A stretch of 64,000 bases of DNA from Mycolicibacterium boenickei (GCF_010731295.1 NZ_AP022579.1:5642001-5706000); one strand, 5' to 3'; positions 46,417 through 56,885 are shown, counted from the first letter of the stretch. Notes: a model not told the origin generated them from the sequence alone. Program-made: numbers and translations.

Positions 46417-47726
46417 CGCGCGTCCCCGATCTCGTCCAGATGTGTCTCCCGCGCGAAATAGGCGGCCGTGAAGGTGATCGCGGTCAGCACCGCGAAATAC
46501 GCGACGATCAGCCAGGGGCTACCGCCCCCGGCGACCAGCAGGGCCGCCGCGATCAACGGTGCAAAACCACCCGAGAGCACGGCACCGATCTGATAGCCCA
46601 ACGAAGCACCGCTGTAGCGCACCCGGGTGTCGAACAGCTCCCCGAACCAGGCGGCCTGCGGCCCGTACATGGCATCGTGAGCGATGTTGACGCCGAACAC
46701 GATCGACAAGATGATCGCGAGGTGCGATCCGGTTCCCGCCGCGACGAAGAACAGGATCAGGGCCAGCACTCCGGCCACCGCGCCGAACAGATACGGAGGC
46801 CGTCTGCCGATCCGGTCGGACAGCACGGCCCAGGCCGGCGTGCTGATCAGTCCGACTGCCGATGCGATCAGCACGGCGGTCAGGCCGACCTGGCTGCCTG
46901 CCGCCGAATCCTGCAGGTAGGTCAGCGAATACGTGGTCAACAGGACGAACAGGGCGATCTGCGAGAACCGCAGTCCGGTGGTGATCAACACATTGCGCGG
47001 CTGGGTACGCAGCACCTCCAGCACCGGAAGGCGCGCGACCTCGCCGCGGTCCCGGACCTGCGTGAACATCTCGGCATCGGTCAGCCGGAGCCGGATCACC
47101 AGACCGACGACAACCAGAACGGCACTGAGCAGGAAGGGGATTCGCCACCCGTAATCGAGGAAGGCGTCTGGGCCGGTCGCCGACCGCGTGAGGTAGAAGA
47201 CTGCCGTCGACAGCAACATACCTGCCGGGGAACCCAATTGGGTGAAGCTACCGAACAGGCCGCGGCGCCCGGGCGGCGCGTGCTCCACCGAAAGCAGTGC
47301 CGCACCGCCCCATTCGGCCCCCACCGCCAAGCCCTGGAGCAGCCGCAGGACCACCAGTAGTGTCGGTGCGAGCAGTCCGATCTGGGCATAGGTCGGCAGG
47401 AGTCCGATCGCGAACGTGCTCAAGCCCATGCCCACCAGCGCGATCACCAGAACGGTCTTGCGTCCCAGCCGATCTCCGTAGTGGCCCGATATCAGGGCGC
47501 CCAGCGGCCGGGCGCCGAACCCGGCGGCATAGGTCGCGAACGAGGCCAGCGTGCCGGCCGTCGACGAGATGTTCGGGAAGAACAGCGGTTTGAAAACCAG
47601 CGCCGCAGCCGTGGCATAGAGGTAGAAGTCGTACCACTCGATCGTGGTGCCGACCGCACTGCCCAACGCGACGGTGCGCGCACTCGGCTTGGCAGTCGCC
47701 AGGGAACCTGGGTCGGTAATAGTCAC
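46413..47726 (-). CDS. MFS transporter, metabolite:H+ symporter (MHS) type
   Basis: 437-residue, 12-helix major facilitator of the MHS/ShiA-like group. The N-terminal signature GSAVGTTIEWYDFYLYATAA and the loop 2-3 motif GHYGDRLGRKTVLV are diagnostic, with GGWGG-like LAVGAEWGGAALLSVEHAP further on. Members import carboxylates such as shikimate, citrate or proline betaine with protons. It overlaps the monooxygenase by four bases and so probably imports its substrate. First gene of a three-gene unit. Confidence 0.9.
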   Translation of the reverse strand: MTITDPGSLATAKPSARTVALGSAVGTTIEWYDFYLYATAAALVFKPLFFPNISSTAGTLASFATYAAGFGARPLGALISGHYGDRLGRKTVLVIALVGMGLSTFAIGLLPTYAQIGLLAPTLLVVLRLLQGLAVGAEWGGAALLSVEHAPPGRRGLFGSFTQLGSPAGMLLSTAVFYLTRSATGPDAFLDYGWRIPFLLSAVLVVVGLVIRLRLTDAEMFTQVRDRGEVARLPVLEVLRTQPRNVLITTGLRFSQIALFVLLTTYSLTYLQDSAAGSQVGLTAVLIASAVGLISTPAWAVLSDRIGRRPPYLFGAVAGVLALILFFVAAGTGSHLAIILSIVFGVNIAHDAMYGPQAAWFGELFDTRVRYSGASLGYQIGAVLSGGFAPLIAAALLVAGGGSPWLIVAYFAVLTAITFTAAYFARETHLDEIGDAR

Positions 47727-47798
47727 GTGGCCGCAGGCTATGCGGCCTGGGAGCGGCTCGGAAGATTTGTCCTCAGTCTGACGTAAAGGCGTCAGACG

Positions 47799-48407
47799 TT
47801 ACTTGCTGACTGTGGCCCCGTGCACAAGGATCGCGGCCGTCTGCGCCACCCACTCGTCGTCCAGTTCGCGTTCGGGCCACAGCAGCATCCGCAGCATCGT
47901 CGACCCACCGATCAGCTCCACCAGGCGGTCCGGGTCGACGTCGGGCTGGACCTCACCGCGCATGATGCCGTCGACGATCCGCGCGCGGACGGTGACGAAG
48001 GTCCCCGCGAACCGCTGCATCACCCTGGCATTGAGGTCGGTGTCGGCGACGACATCGGCGACCAGCCCGGGCAGAGCCGCCCGCATCACCGGGCTGGTGA
48101 ACACGTCGCGGGCGGCACCGATCATCGCCCGGATGTCACCGGCGATGTCACCGGCCGGCGTCGTCAACGCAGTCGCTGCGGCGGGGAACACCGCCTCGTG
48201 CACCAGCTCCGCCTTGCTCGACCACCGGCGGTACAGCGCGGTTTTCGTGGTTTGTGCCCGCTCGGCTACCGCCGCCATGGTCAGGTTCGCGTAACCGATT
48301 TCGACAAGCAGGTCCGTGGTCGCCTGCAATATGGCAGCGTCAATGCGCGGGTCACGGGGGCGTCCCGCGCCGGCACTCTTGCCAAGTGGTGATGGCTCTG
48401 CTTTCAT
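47799..48407 (-). CDS. TetR-family repressor, Rv3167c-like
   Basis: 202-residue TetR regulator. The helix-turn-helix is at about residues 28-70 (TDLLVEIGYANLTMAAVAER, then TKTALYRRWSSKAELVHEAV). The ATG at 48407 is preferred over an upstream one that would extend through the operator. A 17-base palindrome overlaps the space between this gene and the divergent phosphotransferase gene. In M. tuberculosis the same arrangement is Rv3167c / Rv3168. It probably represses both directions. Confidence 0.9.
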   Translation of the reverse strand: MKAEPSPLGKSAGAGRPRDPRIDAAILQATTDLLVEIGYANLTMAAVAERAQTTKTALYRRWSSKAELVHEAVFPAAATALTTPAGDIAGDIRAMIGAARDVFTSPVMRAALPGLVADVVADTDLNARVMQRFAGTFVTVRARIVDGIMRGEVQPDVDPDRLVELIGGSTMLRMLLWPERELDDEWVAQTAAILVHGATVSK

Positions 48408-48409
48408 AA

Positions 48410-48426
48410 CGCTACTAACAGTATCG
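48410..48426. promoter_or_regulatory. TetR operator, CGCTACT-AAC-AGTATCG
   Basis: Seven-base half-sites match at six of seven positions around a three-base centre. It starts two bases from the TetR ATG and lies 27 bases before the divergent ATG at 48453. TACT/AGTA half-sites are usual for TetR proteins. Confidence 0.65.
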
Positions 48427-48452
48427 TAATTGTGGCCGTAAGGAACAGTTGA

Positions 48453-49598
<1,146 letters not shown>

Positions 49599-50711
49599 AT
49601 GCTCGGCCCGCTGGACGAATTCCCCGTCCACCAAGTCCCCCAGCCGATCGCCTGGCCCGGTTCTTCGGACCGGAACTTCTACGACCGCTCGTACTTCAAC
49701 GCCCATGATCGCACCGGCGACATCTTCGTCATCACCGGGATGGGCTACTACCCCAACCTCGGGGTGAAAGACGCCTACTTCCTGGTGAGGCGCGGGGATG
49801 AGCAGACCGCCGTGCACCTGTCCGACGCGATCGACCAGGACCGGCTCAACCAGCATGTCGGCGCCTACCGGGTCGAGGTCCCCGAGCCGCTCAAGAAGGT
49901 TCGCATCGTGCTCGAGGAAACCGAGGGCATCGCAGCGGATCTCACCTGGAACGGGCTGTTCGACGTCGTCCAGGAACAACCCCACCTGATGCGCCAGGGC
50001 AACCGGGTCACGCTCGACGCGCAGCGCTTCGCCCAATTGGGTTCCTGGAGCGGGTATCTGGAGATCGACGGCCGGCGCATCGACGTCGACCCGGACACCT
50101 GGATCGGCTCGCGCGACCGGTCATGGGGCATCCGCCCGGTCGGCGAGGCCGAACCCGCCGGGCGTCCGGCCGACCCGCCGTTCGAAGGCATGTGGTGGCT
50201 GTACGTGCCGATGGCGTTCGACGACTTCTCGATCGTCTTCATCATCCAGGAGGATCCCAGCGGGTTCCGCTCGCTCAACGACTGCAGCCGGGTCTTCAAG
50301 GACGGCCGCGTCGAGCAGCTCGGCTGGCCGCGGGTGAAGATCCACTACCGTTCCGGCACCAGGATCCCGACCGGAGCCACCATCGACGCCACCGCACCCG
50401 ACGGCACTCCGGTCCGGTTCGACGTGGAATCCAAACTGCCCGTGCCGATTCACGTCGGAGGCGGCTACGGCGGCGACGTCGACTGGATCCACGGCGTGTG
50501 GAAGGGCGAGAAGTTCACCGAGCGCCGCACCTACGACATGAACGACCCGGCGGTCGTCGGGCGTACCGCGTTCGGCGTGATCGACCACGTCGGACGAGCC
50601 GTGTGCACCGAGGGCGGTACGACGTCCGAGGGCTGGGGCCTGTTCGAGCACGGTGCGCTCGGCCGGCACGACCCGTCCGGATTCGCCGACTGGCTCACCG
50701 TCGCCCCGTAA
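49599..50711 (+). CDS. Conserved hypothetical protein, Rv3169-like
   Basis: 370-residue soluble protein whose ATG touches the stop of the phosphotransferase gene (TAAATG). It is mostly beta-rich. A recurrent motif is DTWIGSRDRSWGIRPVGEAE in the middle, followed by MWWLYVPMAFDDFSIVFIIQED, as in lipocalin-like or hydroxyneurosporene-synthase-like proteins (DUF7064/7065 style). No catalytic residues can be named. The pair with the APH-fold kinase is conserved with M. tuberculosis Rv3168-Rv3169, so the two probably act on the same compound. Confidence 0.75.
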   Translation: MLGPLDEFPVHQVPQPIAWPGSSDRNFYDRSYFNAHDRTGDIFVITGMGYYPNLGVKDAYFLVRRGDEQTAVHLSDAIDQDRLNQHVGAYRVEVPEPLKKVRIVLEETEGIAADLTWNGLFDVVQEQPHLMRQGNRVTLDAQRFAQLGSWSGYLEIDGRRIDVDPDTWIGSRDRSWGIRPVGEAEPAGRPADPPFEGMWWLYVPMAFDDFSIVFIIQEDPSGFRSLNDCSRVFKDGRVEQLGWPRVKIHYRSGTRIPTGATIDATAPDGTPVRFDVESKLPVPIHVGGGYGGDVDWIHGVWKGEKFTERRTYDMNDPAVVGRTAFGVIDHVGRAVCTEGGTTSEGWGLFEHGALGRHDPSGFADWLTVAP

Positions 50712-50739
50712 CCTCTCGAGCACCTAAAACGTCACGCTG

Positions 50740-50767
50740 GAGTGGCTGTCAACGGCGACAGCCACTC
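50740..50767. terminator. 11-base-pair hairpin between convergent genes
   Basis: GAGTGGCTGTC (50740-50750) and GACAGCCACTC (50757-50767) pair perfectly around a six-base loop. It sits between the ends of the Rv3169-like gene and the DUF4345-like gene. There is no U-tract; it could stop transcription in both directions. Confidence 0.6.
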
Positions 50768-50785
50768 TGGCATGACAAACCGACA

Positions 50786-51151
50786 TCAGGCCGCCCAGAA
50801 CAGCGCGGCGGCTCCGACTGCTTCGACCAGGCAGTAGAACCAGTTGGGGTAGAAGGCCGTCCGTTCGTCGAACAGCGCCGAGACGGCCCGGCCGACTGCC
50901 ATACCAGCCAGTGCGGCTCCGACAGTGATCAATATCCCGGTGCGCACCTCCCCCGGCGTCACGGCGGCGTACGCCAACACCGCGGCGATGGCAAGACCGA
51001 AACCGCCATACACGCCACGAACTTCCGCGCGGGACGCGGCCGTTCTGAGGTCATAGTCGAAGGGACGCAGAATCGCCTTCGGAGCCGCCAGTGCGTAAGC
51101 GCCCATCCCGGCGAAGAACACGCCGACGACGGCGATGACAGCGATAGTCAC
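50786..51151 (-). CDS. DUF4345-like small membrane protein
   Basis: 121-residue protein with four hydrophobic helices (AVIAVVGVFFAGMGAYALAA; GGFGLAIAAVLAYAAV; GILITVGAALAGMAVGRAVS; the C-terminal LVEAVGAAALFWAA). The start is a GTG at 51151 with AGGAGG immediately upstream; longer frames run into the AraC gene. RAEVRGVYGGFGLA and FYPNWFYCLVEA fit DUF4345. It is divergent from the AraC regulator (30-base gap), its likely controller. Function unknown. Confidence 0.75.
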   Translation of the reverse strand: MTIAVIAVVGVFFAGMGAYALAAPKAILRPFDYDLRTAASRAEVRGVYGGFGLAIAAVLAYAAVTPGEVRTGILITVGAALAGMAVGRAVSALFDERTAFYPNWFYCLVEAVGAAALFWAA

Positions 51152-51181
51152 GGTAGCCTCCTGTTCACCTTTCCGTTCAGC

Positions 51182-51937
51182 ATGCAGACTGAAACCGTGC
51201 CGGCGCTTCCACAAACCTGCTGCCCCACGGTGTGGCTGTGGCCAGGGCAGGCCCTCTACGCCGGGCACGGTCTGGGTTTGGAACCGCACTCGGGATCGGT
51301 GTGGTGCCTGGCCGTCGGGGTCGACGGACCGTTGACGGTAACGGTGTCAGGTAGCGCGATCGTCGCGCGCAGTGTGTTGATTCCACCGCGGCTCACCCAC
51401 CATCTGTCGATGCAGAGTGGGTTGGTGTCGAGCTATCTCGATCCGAGTTCGCAGCGCAGCGCGGCGTGCCGCCGGCAGTTCACCGAGTTCCGGGACGGCA
51501 TCGGTGTCGGCCATGCCGCCGAGGCGAGACTGACCGTGATGCCCGACGACGACGAGGCGGCGCGGCGCTGGCTGGACGCGGCCGCCCCGGAAGCGCCCCA
51601 CCGAATCGATCCCCGGATCGAGCTGGTGGCCAAGCAGATTCGCGAAAACCCGGCGGAGGCGGTGCCGGCACGCGAGCTAGCTGCCACCGCGGGCTTGTCA
51701 GAATCGCGGTTCCTGCATCTGTTCCGGCGCGAGGCGGGGACCAGCCTGCGCCGCTACCGGATGTGGAGCAGGCTCGTGGCAGCAGGAACCGCCGTGGCGG
51801 CCGGTCGGAATCTGACCACAGCCGCCGCCGAGTCCGGATTCGCCAGCCCGTCACACCTCGCCGACAGCTTCAAGAACACGTTCGGGCTGTCTGCCACGCA
51901 ACTGCTGACGACAGGGTTGCGTATCCGCATCCCGTGA
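51182..51937 (+). CDS. AraC-family transcriptional regulator
   Basis: 251-residue AraC/XylS regulator. The N-terminal half is a cupin-like sensing domain (SVWCLAVGVDGPLTVTVSG). The C-terminal 100 residues hold two helix-turn-helix motifs: VPARELAATAGLSESRFLHLFRREAGTSLRRYRMW and LTTAAAESGFASPSHLADSFKNTFGLS. The ATG at 51182 is 30 bases from the divergent membrane-protein gene. Ligand unknown. Confidence 0.88.
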   Translation: MQTETVPALPQTCCPTVWLWPGQALYAGHGLGLEPHSGSVWCLAVGVDGPLTVTVSGSAIVARSVLIPPRLTHHLSMQSGLVSSYLDPSSQRSAACRRQFTEFRDGIGVGHAAEARLTVMPDDDEAARRWLDAAAPEAPHRIDPRIELVAKQIRENPAEAVPARELAATAGLSESRFLHLFRREAGTSLRRYRMWSRLVAAGTAVAAGRNLTTAAAESGFASPSHLADSFKNTFGLSATQLLTTGLRIRIP

Positions 51938-51995
51938 CGAGCGTGCGTAACTGCTGACGAAATGCGGTGTGTCGGGCAGCAATCACGCACGCTCG
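51938..51995. repeat. Palindromic hairpin element between convergent genes
   Basis: CGAGCGTGCGT (51938-51948) and ACGCACGCTCG (51985-51995) are exact reverse complements, and pairing continues imperfectly inward (CTGCTGAC with GTCGGGCAGCA). It starts on the base after the AraC stop and ends six bases before the monooxygenase stop. From memory, similar GCGTGCGT palindromes are common at the ends of mycobacterial convergent genes. Likely terminator or dispersed repeat. Confidence 0.65.
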
Positions 51996-52001
51996 CGGTG
52001 C

Positions 52002-53519
52002 TCAGGAAGCCGCCTCGGCGGCGGGGGCGGCGGGGGCGGCGGATGCGGCGGGGGCACGACCGAACACCATCGACTCGTCGATGCGATCGAAGCGGTGGTC
52101 GATGGCGTCCAGCACATAGTTGTGCCGCACGTGCCAAGGCCGCTTGGTGCCCGAGCGCGGGAGCGCATGCTCGGAACGCTGGATGTAGCCGGCCTCCAGG
52201 TCCCAGGTCCGCTTCTCCGGCATCGGTGCCGCGCCCTTGTGCGGATAGGCATGGGTGTAACCGTGAGCCCCCATGTAGGCCAACAGGTTCGCGAATGCCC
52301 GCGCGGTCATGTCGGCCCGCAGCGTCCATGACGCGTTGGTGTACCCGATGCACCAGGCCAGATTCGGCACGTCCTCCAGCAAAAACTCCTTGTAGACGAA
52401 CCGCTCGGTCGGCTTGACCTCGTGACCGTCGACCGCCAGCCGGATCCCGCCGAGCGCCTGCAGTTGCAGGCCGGTCGCGGTGACGATCACGTCCGCGTCC
52501 ACCCGCGCACCGGATTTCAGCACGATGCCCGCGGAATCGATGTGGTCGATGTGATCGGTGACGATATCGACCCTGCCGTCACTGATGTGCTCGTAGAGAT
52601 CACCGTCGAGCACCAGGCACATGCGCTGGTCCCACGGGTTGTATCGCGGCTTGAAATGCACGTCGACGGGATAGCCCTCGGGCAGTGCGGCGACGGTCCG
52701 GTTCCGGATCAGCCAGCGCCCGAACTTGGGCGCCTTGCGGAACATGAAATACGTCAGCACGTGGATCATCGCGTTGCGCGCCCGCACCACCTGGTGAGAC
52801 AGCCGGCGCGGCAACACCTTCCGGATGGCCTGCACCATCGGATCGATACGAGCCATCGACATCATGTAGGTCGGTGAGCGTTGCAGCATCGTCACGTGCT
52901 CCGCCTGCTGTGCCAGGGCGGGCACCAGGCTGACCGCGGTGGCACCGCTGCCGATCACCACCACCCGCTTTCCGGAATAGTCCAGCGATTCGGGCCAGAA
53001 CTGCGGGTGCACCACGTCACCACCGAAGCTCTCGATGCCGGGGAATTCCGGGGTATAGGGCTCGTCGTAGTTGTAGTAGCCGGTGCCGCAGAACAGGTAC
53101 CGGCACCGGTAGGTCCGCCCCTGTCCGGCCTGTTCGGTCTGCACCGTCCAGGTGTCGGTGTTCGAGTCCCAATCTGCCGACAGCACATGGGTGTCGAATT
53201 GGATGTGGCGGTCGATGCCGTACGCCCGGGCGGTCTCGGTGAGATAGTCGCGGATGTCGTCACCGTCGGCGACGTTCTCCGGCCGGGTCCACGGATGGTA
53301 CGGGAAGCTGAGCGTGAAGATATCGCTGTCCGAGCGGATCCCGGGGTAGCGGAACAGGTCCCAGGTACCACCGATCCGCTCCCGGCGTTCGAGGACGGTG
53401 TAGGTCAGCCCGGGGCTCTTCTCATGGACACGGTAGGCCGCGCCCAACCCCGAGATGCCGGCCCCGATGATGAGCACGTCCGAGTAGTCCGGATCCTCAG
53501 CGCGACGAGCACCGTCCAT
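52002..53519 (-). CDS. Flavin monooxygenase, Baeyer-Villiger type (EthA-like)
   Basis: 505-residue FAD/NADPH monooxygenase. The FAD loop is IIGAGISGLGAAYRVHE, followed by GGTWDLFRYPGIRSDSD. The Baeyer-Villiger fingerprint is FGGDVVHPQFW, and the NADPH loop is VVVIGSGATAVSLVPAL. The wording throughout is close to M. tuberculosis EthA (for example YYNYDE, TMLQRSPTY, YNPWDQR, GYTNASWTL). The C-terminal 15 residues are Ala/Pro repeats. No EthR-like TetR gene is adjacent; the neighbour on the same strand is a luciferase-like oxidoreductase that ends 44 bases upstream. Substrates are likely ketones or thioamides. Confidence 0.92.
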   Translation of the reverse strand: MDGARRAEDPDYSDVLIIGAGISGLGAAYRVHEKSPGLTYTVLERRERIGGTWDLFRYPGIRSDSDIFTLSFPYHPWTRPENVADGDDIRDYLTETARAYGIDRHIQFDTHVLSADWDSNTDTWTVQTEQAGQGRTYRCRYLFCGTGYYNYDEPYTPEFPGIESFGGDVVHPQFWPESLDYSGKRVVVIGSGATAVSLVPALAQQAEHVTMLQRSPTYMMSMARIDPMVQAIRKVLPRRLSHQVVRARNAMIHVLTYFMFRKAPKFGRWLIRNRTVAALPEGYPVDVHFKPRYNPWDQRMCLVLDGDLYEHISDGRVDIVTDHIDHIDSAGIVLKSGARVDADVIVTATGLQLQALGGIRLAVDGHEVKPTERFVYKEFLLEDVPNLAWCIGYTNASWTLRADMTARAFANLLAYMGAHGYTHAYPHKGAAPMPEKRTWDLEAGYIQRSEHALPRSGTKRPWHVRHNYVLDAIDHRFDRIDESMVFGRAPAASAAPAAPAAEAAS

Positions 53520-53563
53520 GGCGAACCTCCTTTGGTCCCGCGCAGTACCACCACCCTATGTGC

Positions 53564-54556
53564 TCAGTCACGCAGTGCGTCAACGATCTGGGCAAGCGAA
53601 TCGAGCGCGATCGGCCCGGGTTGGTACAGGCAGATCCGGTCCGACACGCCACCCACGCGGTCCTGGATGTGGGCCGCGATGTCGGCTGGACTACCGCAGG
53701 CCGCGATGGTGTGCAGCACCTCGTCGTCGATCAGCGAACCCATCTCCTGCCACCGTCCCTGCTTGGACAGCGCGTTGAGCTCGGGCTGCAAATCGCCCCA
53801 GCCGTGCACCTCCAGCACCGGTCGGTAGGCCGGCGTGGAGCCGTAGAAGGCGAGCAACCGGCGTGTTGCCTCGTGAGTCGGGTCCGTTTCGGATCCGGCC
53901 GAGACGATGATCTCCGGGACGATGGCCAGCTCCCCCTCGTCGCGCCCGGCGGCGGCGAGGCCCTCACGCACCGCGGGCAGCGTGGCCTCGTGCAGGAACC
54001 GCTTGGAGCCGAAGGGCATGACCAGCAGACCGTCGGCGAACTGTGCGGTGGCCCGCGTCAGCCGTGGGCCGAGCGCGCCGACATAGATCGGCGGCGCACC
54101 GTACGGGTTGTCCCGCGGCGTGAACGTCGGCGTCATCAAGGTGTGGCGATAGAACTCGCCCCGAAAATCCAGCCGCTCGCCGGTGTCCCACGCCGAGAAG
54201 ATCGCCCGCAACGCCGCGACGAACTCCGACATCCGCGCCACCGGCCGGTCGAAGTCCGCGCCGAACCGTTTCTCGATCTGCGTGCGGATCTGCGTGCCGA
54301 GCCCCAGGGTGAAGCGTCCGCCGGACAGGATCTGGTGGTCGATCGCCTGGTGCGCCAGGTGAATCGGGTTGCGGGGAAAGGCGATTGCCACATTGGTCAT
54401 CAGGTCGAGGCCCTCGACCGTGGCGGCCAGTGTCAACGGGGTGAACACATCGTGGGGCCCCTCGAAGGTGAACACCCCACTGGCACCGGCCTCACGCAGG
54501 GCCGCCGCCCGATCGATCGCGCCTCGCGGCCCGAACAACGCTGTCATGACCTTCAC
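53564..54556 (-). CDS. LLM-class F420-type oxidoreductase
   Basis: 330-residue luciferase-like protein. The GTG at 54556 (VKVMTALFG) is preferred over the ATG three codons later because it completes the first beta-strand. Family parts are GVFTFEGPHDVFTPL, DHQILSGGRFTLGLGTQIRTQIEKRFG, GAPPIYVGALGPRLTRAAT-like and CGSPADIAAHIQDRVGG. The group resembles mycobacterial TIGR03617-like F420 enzymes. The start is only 18 bases from the divergent amine oxidase start, so both messages may be leaderless. Confidence 0.85.
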   Translation of the reverse strand: MKVMTALFGPRGAIDRAAALREAGASGVFTFEGPHDVFTPLTLAATVEGLDLMTNVAIAFPRNPIHLAHQAIDHQILSGGRFTLGLGTQIRTQIEKRFGADFDRPVARMSEFVAALRAIFSAWDTGERLDFRGEFYRHTLMTPTFTPRDNPYGAPPIYVGALGPRLTRATAQFADGLLVMPFGSKRFLHEATLPAVREGLAAAGRDEGELAIVPEIIVSAGSETDPTHEATRRLLAFYGSTPAYRPVLEVHGWGDLQPELNALSKQGRWQEMGSLIDDEVLHTIAACGSPADIAAHIQDRVGGVSDRICLYQPGPIALDSLAQIVDALRD

Positions 54557-54574
54557 GCGTGAGAGCCTAGACAG

Positions 54575-55927
54575 GTGAGCATCCCAACGAGCACCGACGT
54601 CGTCGTGATCGGCGCCGGTTTCGCCGGCCTGACCGCAGCCCGCGCCCTGGTCCGGCTCGGACATGAGGTGGTGGTGCTGGAGGGCCGCGACCGCGTCGGC
54701 GGGCGCTCGTCGACCGCCACCATCGCCGACGTGCCGGTCGACCTCGGCGGGACGTTCGTCGGGCCCACCCAGGATGCGGTGCTGGCGTTGGCCGACGAAC
54801 TCGGGTGCCGCACCGTGCCCACCTATGACCGTGGCAAGAACCTGATCCGGTGGCACGGCCGGGTGCGCTCGTACCGCAGCACCATCCCCCGCCTGTCGAT
54901 GATGGAACTGTTCGACGTGTCCCGGATCCAGTGGCGCTTCGAGCGGCTCTGCCGGGCGATCCGGGTCAGTGAGCCGTGGAAGAGTGCGAACGCCCAGAAA
55001 CTCGACGAACTCACCCTGGAACAGTGGCTGCGCTCGGCCGGCGCCAACGCCTCGACCCGCAACCTCATGGCGATCATGTCCCGGGTCACCTGGGGCGCCG
55101 AGCCCGACGAGGTGTCGATGCTGCACGCCGCCCGCTACGTCAAGGCGGCCGGCGGCCTGGACCGCATGCTGGATGTCCGCGACGGCGCCCAGCAGGACCG
55201 GTTTCCCGGTGGCACCCAACAGATCGCGGTCAAGATGGCCGATGAACTCGGAGACCGGGTGGTGCTCAACGCCCCCGTGAGCGGCATCGGACGTCGCCCC
55301 GACGGCACCGTGGCGGTGAGCTCGCCGGCCGGTGAGGTACTGGCACGGGCGGTGATCGTGGCGATCCCGCCTCAGCACCGGGCCGGTATCGAGTTCAACC
55401 CGCCACTGCCCAAGGTTTACACCGAGCTGGCCGAGCACTGGCCGCAGGGCAACCTCAGCAAGGCATACGCCGCCTATGACAAACCGTTCTGGCGCACCAA
55501 CGGTTGTTCGGGCGAGGCGTTGTCCGACGAAGGGCCGGTGTTCATCACCTTCGACGTCAGCCCGGGTGACGGTGGTCCCGGCATTCTGTTGGGGTTCACC
55601 GATGCCCGCACGTTCGACCGGCTGTCACCGGACCAGCGACGCGAGCAGGCCCTGTCCGGGTTCGCCACGTTGTTCGGTGACGCCGCGCTACAGCCGATCG
55701 ACTACATCGACCACTGTTGGAGCACAGAACAATTCGCGCCCGGCGGGCCGACCGCGGCAGTACCACCGGGATCGTGGACACAGTACGGCCGGTGGCTGCG
55801 CGAACCGGTGGACTCCATCCACTGGGCCGGCACCGAAACCGCCGACGAGTGGACCGGCTTCCTCGACGGCGCGGTCCGATCCGGGCAGCGCGCGGCCGCC
55901 GAAGTCGCGGCCCGGCTTACTGATTGA
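54575..55927 (+). CDS. aofH: Flavin-containing amine oxidase, AofH-like
   Basis: 450-residue FAD monoamine-oxidase family protein. The dinucleotide loop is [28 protein letters not shown], followed by [10 protein letters not shown]. The C-terminal FAD site is [27 protein letters not shown]. The substrate segments are [12 protein letters not shown] and [14 protein letters not shown]. In M. tuberculosis the like-named aofH (Rv3170) lies in the same neighbourhood. The cysteine that would carry covalent FAD in human MAO (SGG-YC) is not seen. The end overlaps the convergent hydrolase by 11 bases. Confidence 0.9.
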   Translation: MSIPTSTDVVVIGAGFAGLTAARALVRLGHEVVVLEGRDRVGGRSSTATIADVPVDLGGTFVGPTQDAVLALADELGCRTVPTYDRGKNLIRWHGRVRSYRSTIPRLSMMELFDVSRIQWRFERLCRAIRVSEPWKSANAQKLDELTLEQWLRSAGANASTRNLMAIMSRVTWGAEPDEVSMLHAARYVKAAGGLDRMLDVRDGAQQDRFPGGTQQIAVKMADELGDRVVLNAPVSGIGRRPDGTVAVSSPAGEVLARAVIVAIPPQHRAGIEFNPPLPKVYTELAEHWPQGNLSKAYAAYDKPFWRTNGCSGEALSDEGPVFITFDVSPGDGGPGILLGFTDARTFDRLSPDQRREQALSGFATLFGDAALQPIDYIDHCWSTEQFAPGGPTAAVPPGSWTQYGRWLREPVDSIHWAGTETADEWTGFLDGAVRSGQRAAAEVAARLTD

Positions 55928-56843
55928 CGGCGGGAGGCAACGCCACCGACTCGGCCAAGGCCCGCAATTGGGCGTTCACCTGAGACGGGCATTCCAGAAT
56001 CGCGCAGTGGCCGCCGGGCATCTCGACGAAGGCGCTCAGATTCGGGGCGTCAGCGGCGATGCGGCGGGCGGCATTGATCGGCAGCAGCCGATCTTTGGCG
56101 CTACCGATCACGAGCGTCGGCACCGACAGGTTCTGCAGCGAGATATGTTGCGGTCCGAGGCTGTTGACCAGCGCCCTGGCCCAGCCGCCACGGCCGGCGG
56201 CGGGGGTCTCGGCGAACAGGCGATAGACGAACTCCGCCACCCACGGCTCCGCGTCGTGCCCCACCGCGAGGTGCGCGACGAGCCGCTTGTTGGGACGCTC
56301 GGTGATTCGGGGCACCCATGCGCCGCCGAACGTTCTGATCGCGGTGCCGCCGGCCCGGATACGCGTCGACGCCAGCGGTCCCGGGACCTGCAACAACTTC
56401 ACGTCCCGCACGAGGTCCCCGGTGGTGGTGTTGATGAGCGCGACAGCGTCGGCGCGGGCCGCCACCCGGGCCGGGTAGCGCTGCGACCACGAGGTGATCG
56501 CGATACCGCCCATGGAATGTCCGGCGATGGTGGCCCGCTCGCCCGGCCTCAGCGTCGCGTCGAGTACCGCGTCGAGGTCGGCGGCGAGGTGATTGAGGCT
56601 GTACCGGCTCCGGCCGTGCGGGGTCTCGCTGAGGCCGTGCCCACGATGGTCGTAGGCGATGACCCGGTAGTCGGCCGCCAGGTCGGCGATCTGGTGGGCC
56701 CACACCCCGATGGCACACGTGATGCCGTGGGCCAGCACGATCGGGTGGCCGTCCTCAGGCCCGAACACCTCGGCATGCAACCGCACGCCGTCGACGGCGC
56801 GAACCTCGACAGCGCGTCCCGGTGGTAGCTGGGGAAGGGGCAT
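55917..56843 (-). CDS. Alpha/beta hydrolase, Hpx-like
   Basis: 308-residue alpha/beta hydrolase annotated in relatives as non-haem haloperoxidase. The oxyanion region is [17 protein letters not shown], then [10 protein letters not shown], the nucleophile elbow [13 protein letters not shown] (serine near residue 118), the acid in [12 protein letters not shown] and the histidine in [12 protein letters not shown]. tuberculosis hpx (Rv3171c) likewise is convergent with aofH. The true reaction is probably ester or lactone hydrolysis. Confidence 0.87.
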   Translation of the reverse strand: MPLPQLPPGRAVEVRAVDGVRLHAEVFGPEDGHPIVLAHGITCAIGVWAHQIADLAADYRVIAYDHRGHGLSETPHGRSRYSLNHLAADLDAVLDATLRPGERATIAGHSMGGIAITSWSQRYPARVAARADAVALINTTTGDLVRDVKLLQVPGPLASTRIRAGGTAIRTFGGAWVPRITERPNKRLVAHLAVGHDAEPWVAEFVYRLFAETPAAGRGGWARALVNSLGPQHISLQNLSVPTLVIGSAKDRLLPINAARRIAADAPNLSAFVEMPGGHCAILECPSQVNAQLRALAESVALPPAVNQ

Positions 56844-56885
56844 GATCCTCCGATCGTGGCGTCGTTGCCGGGTGAAACCGAGGGT

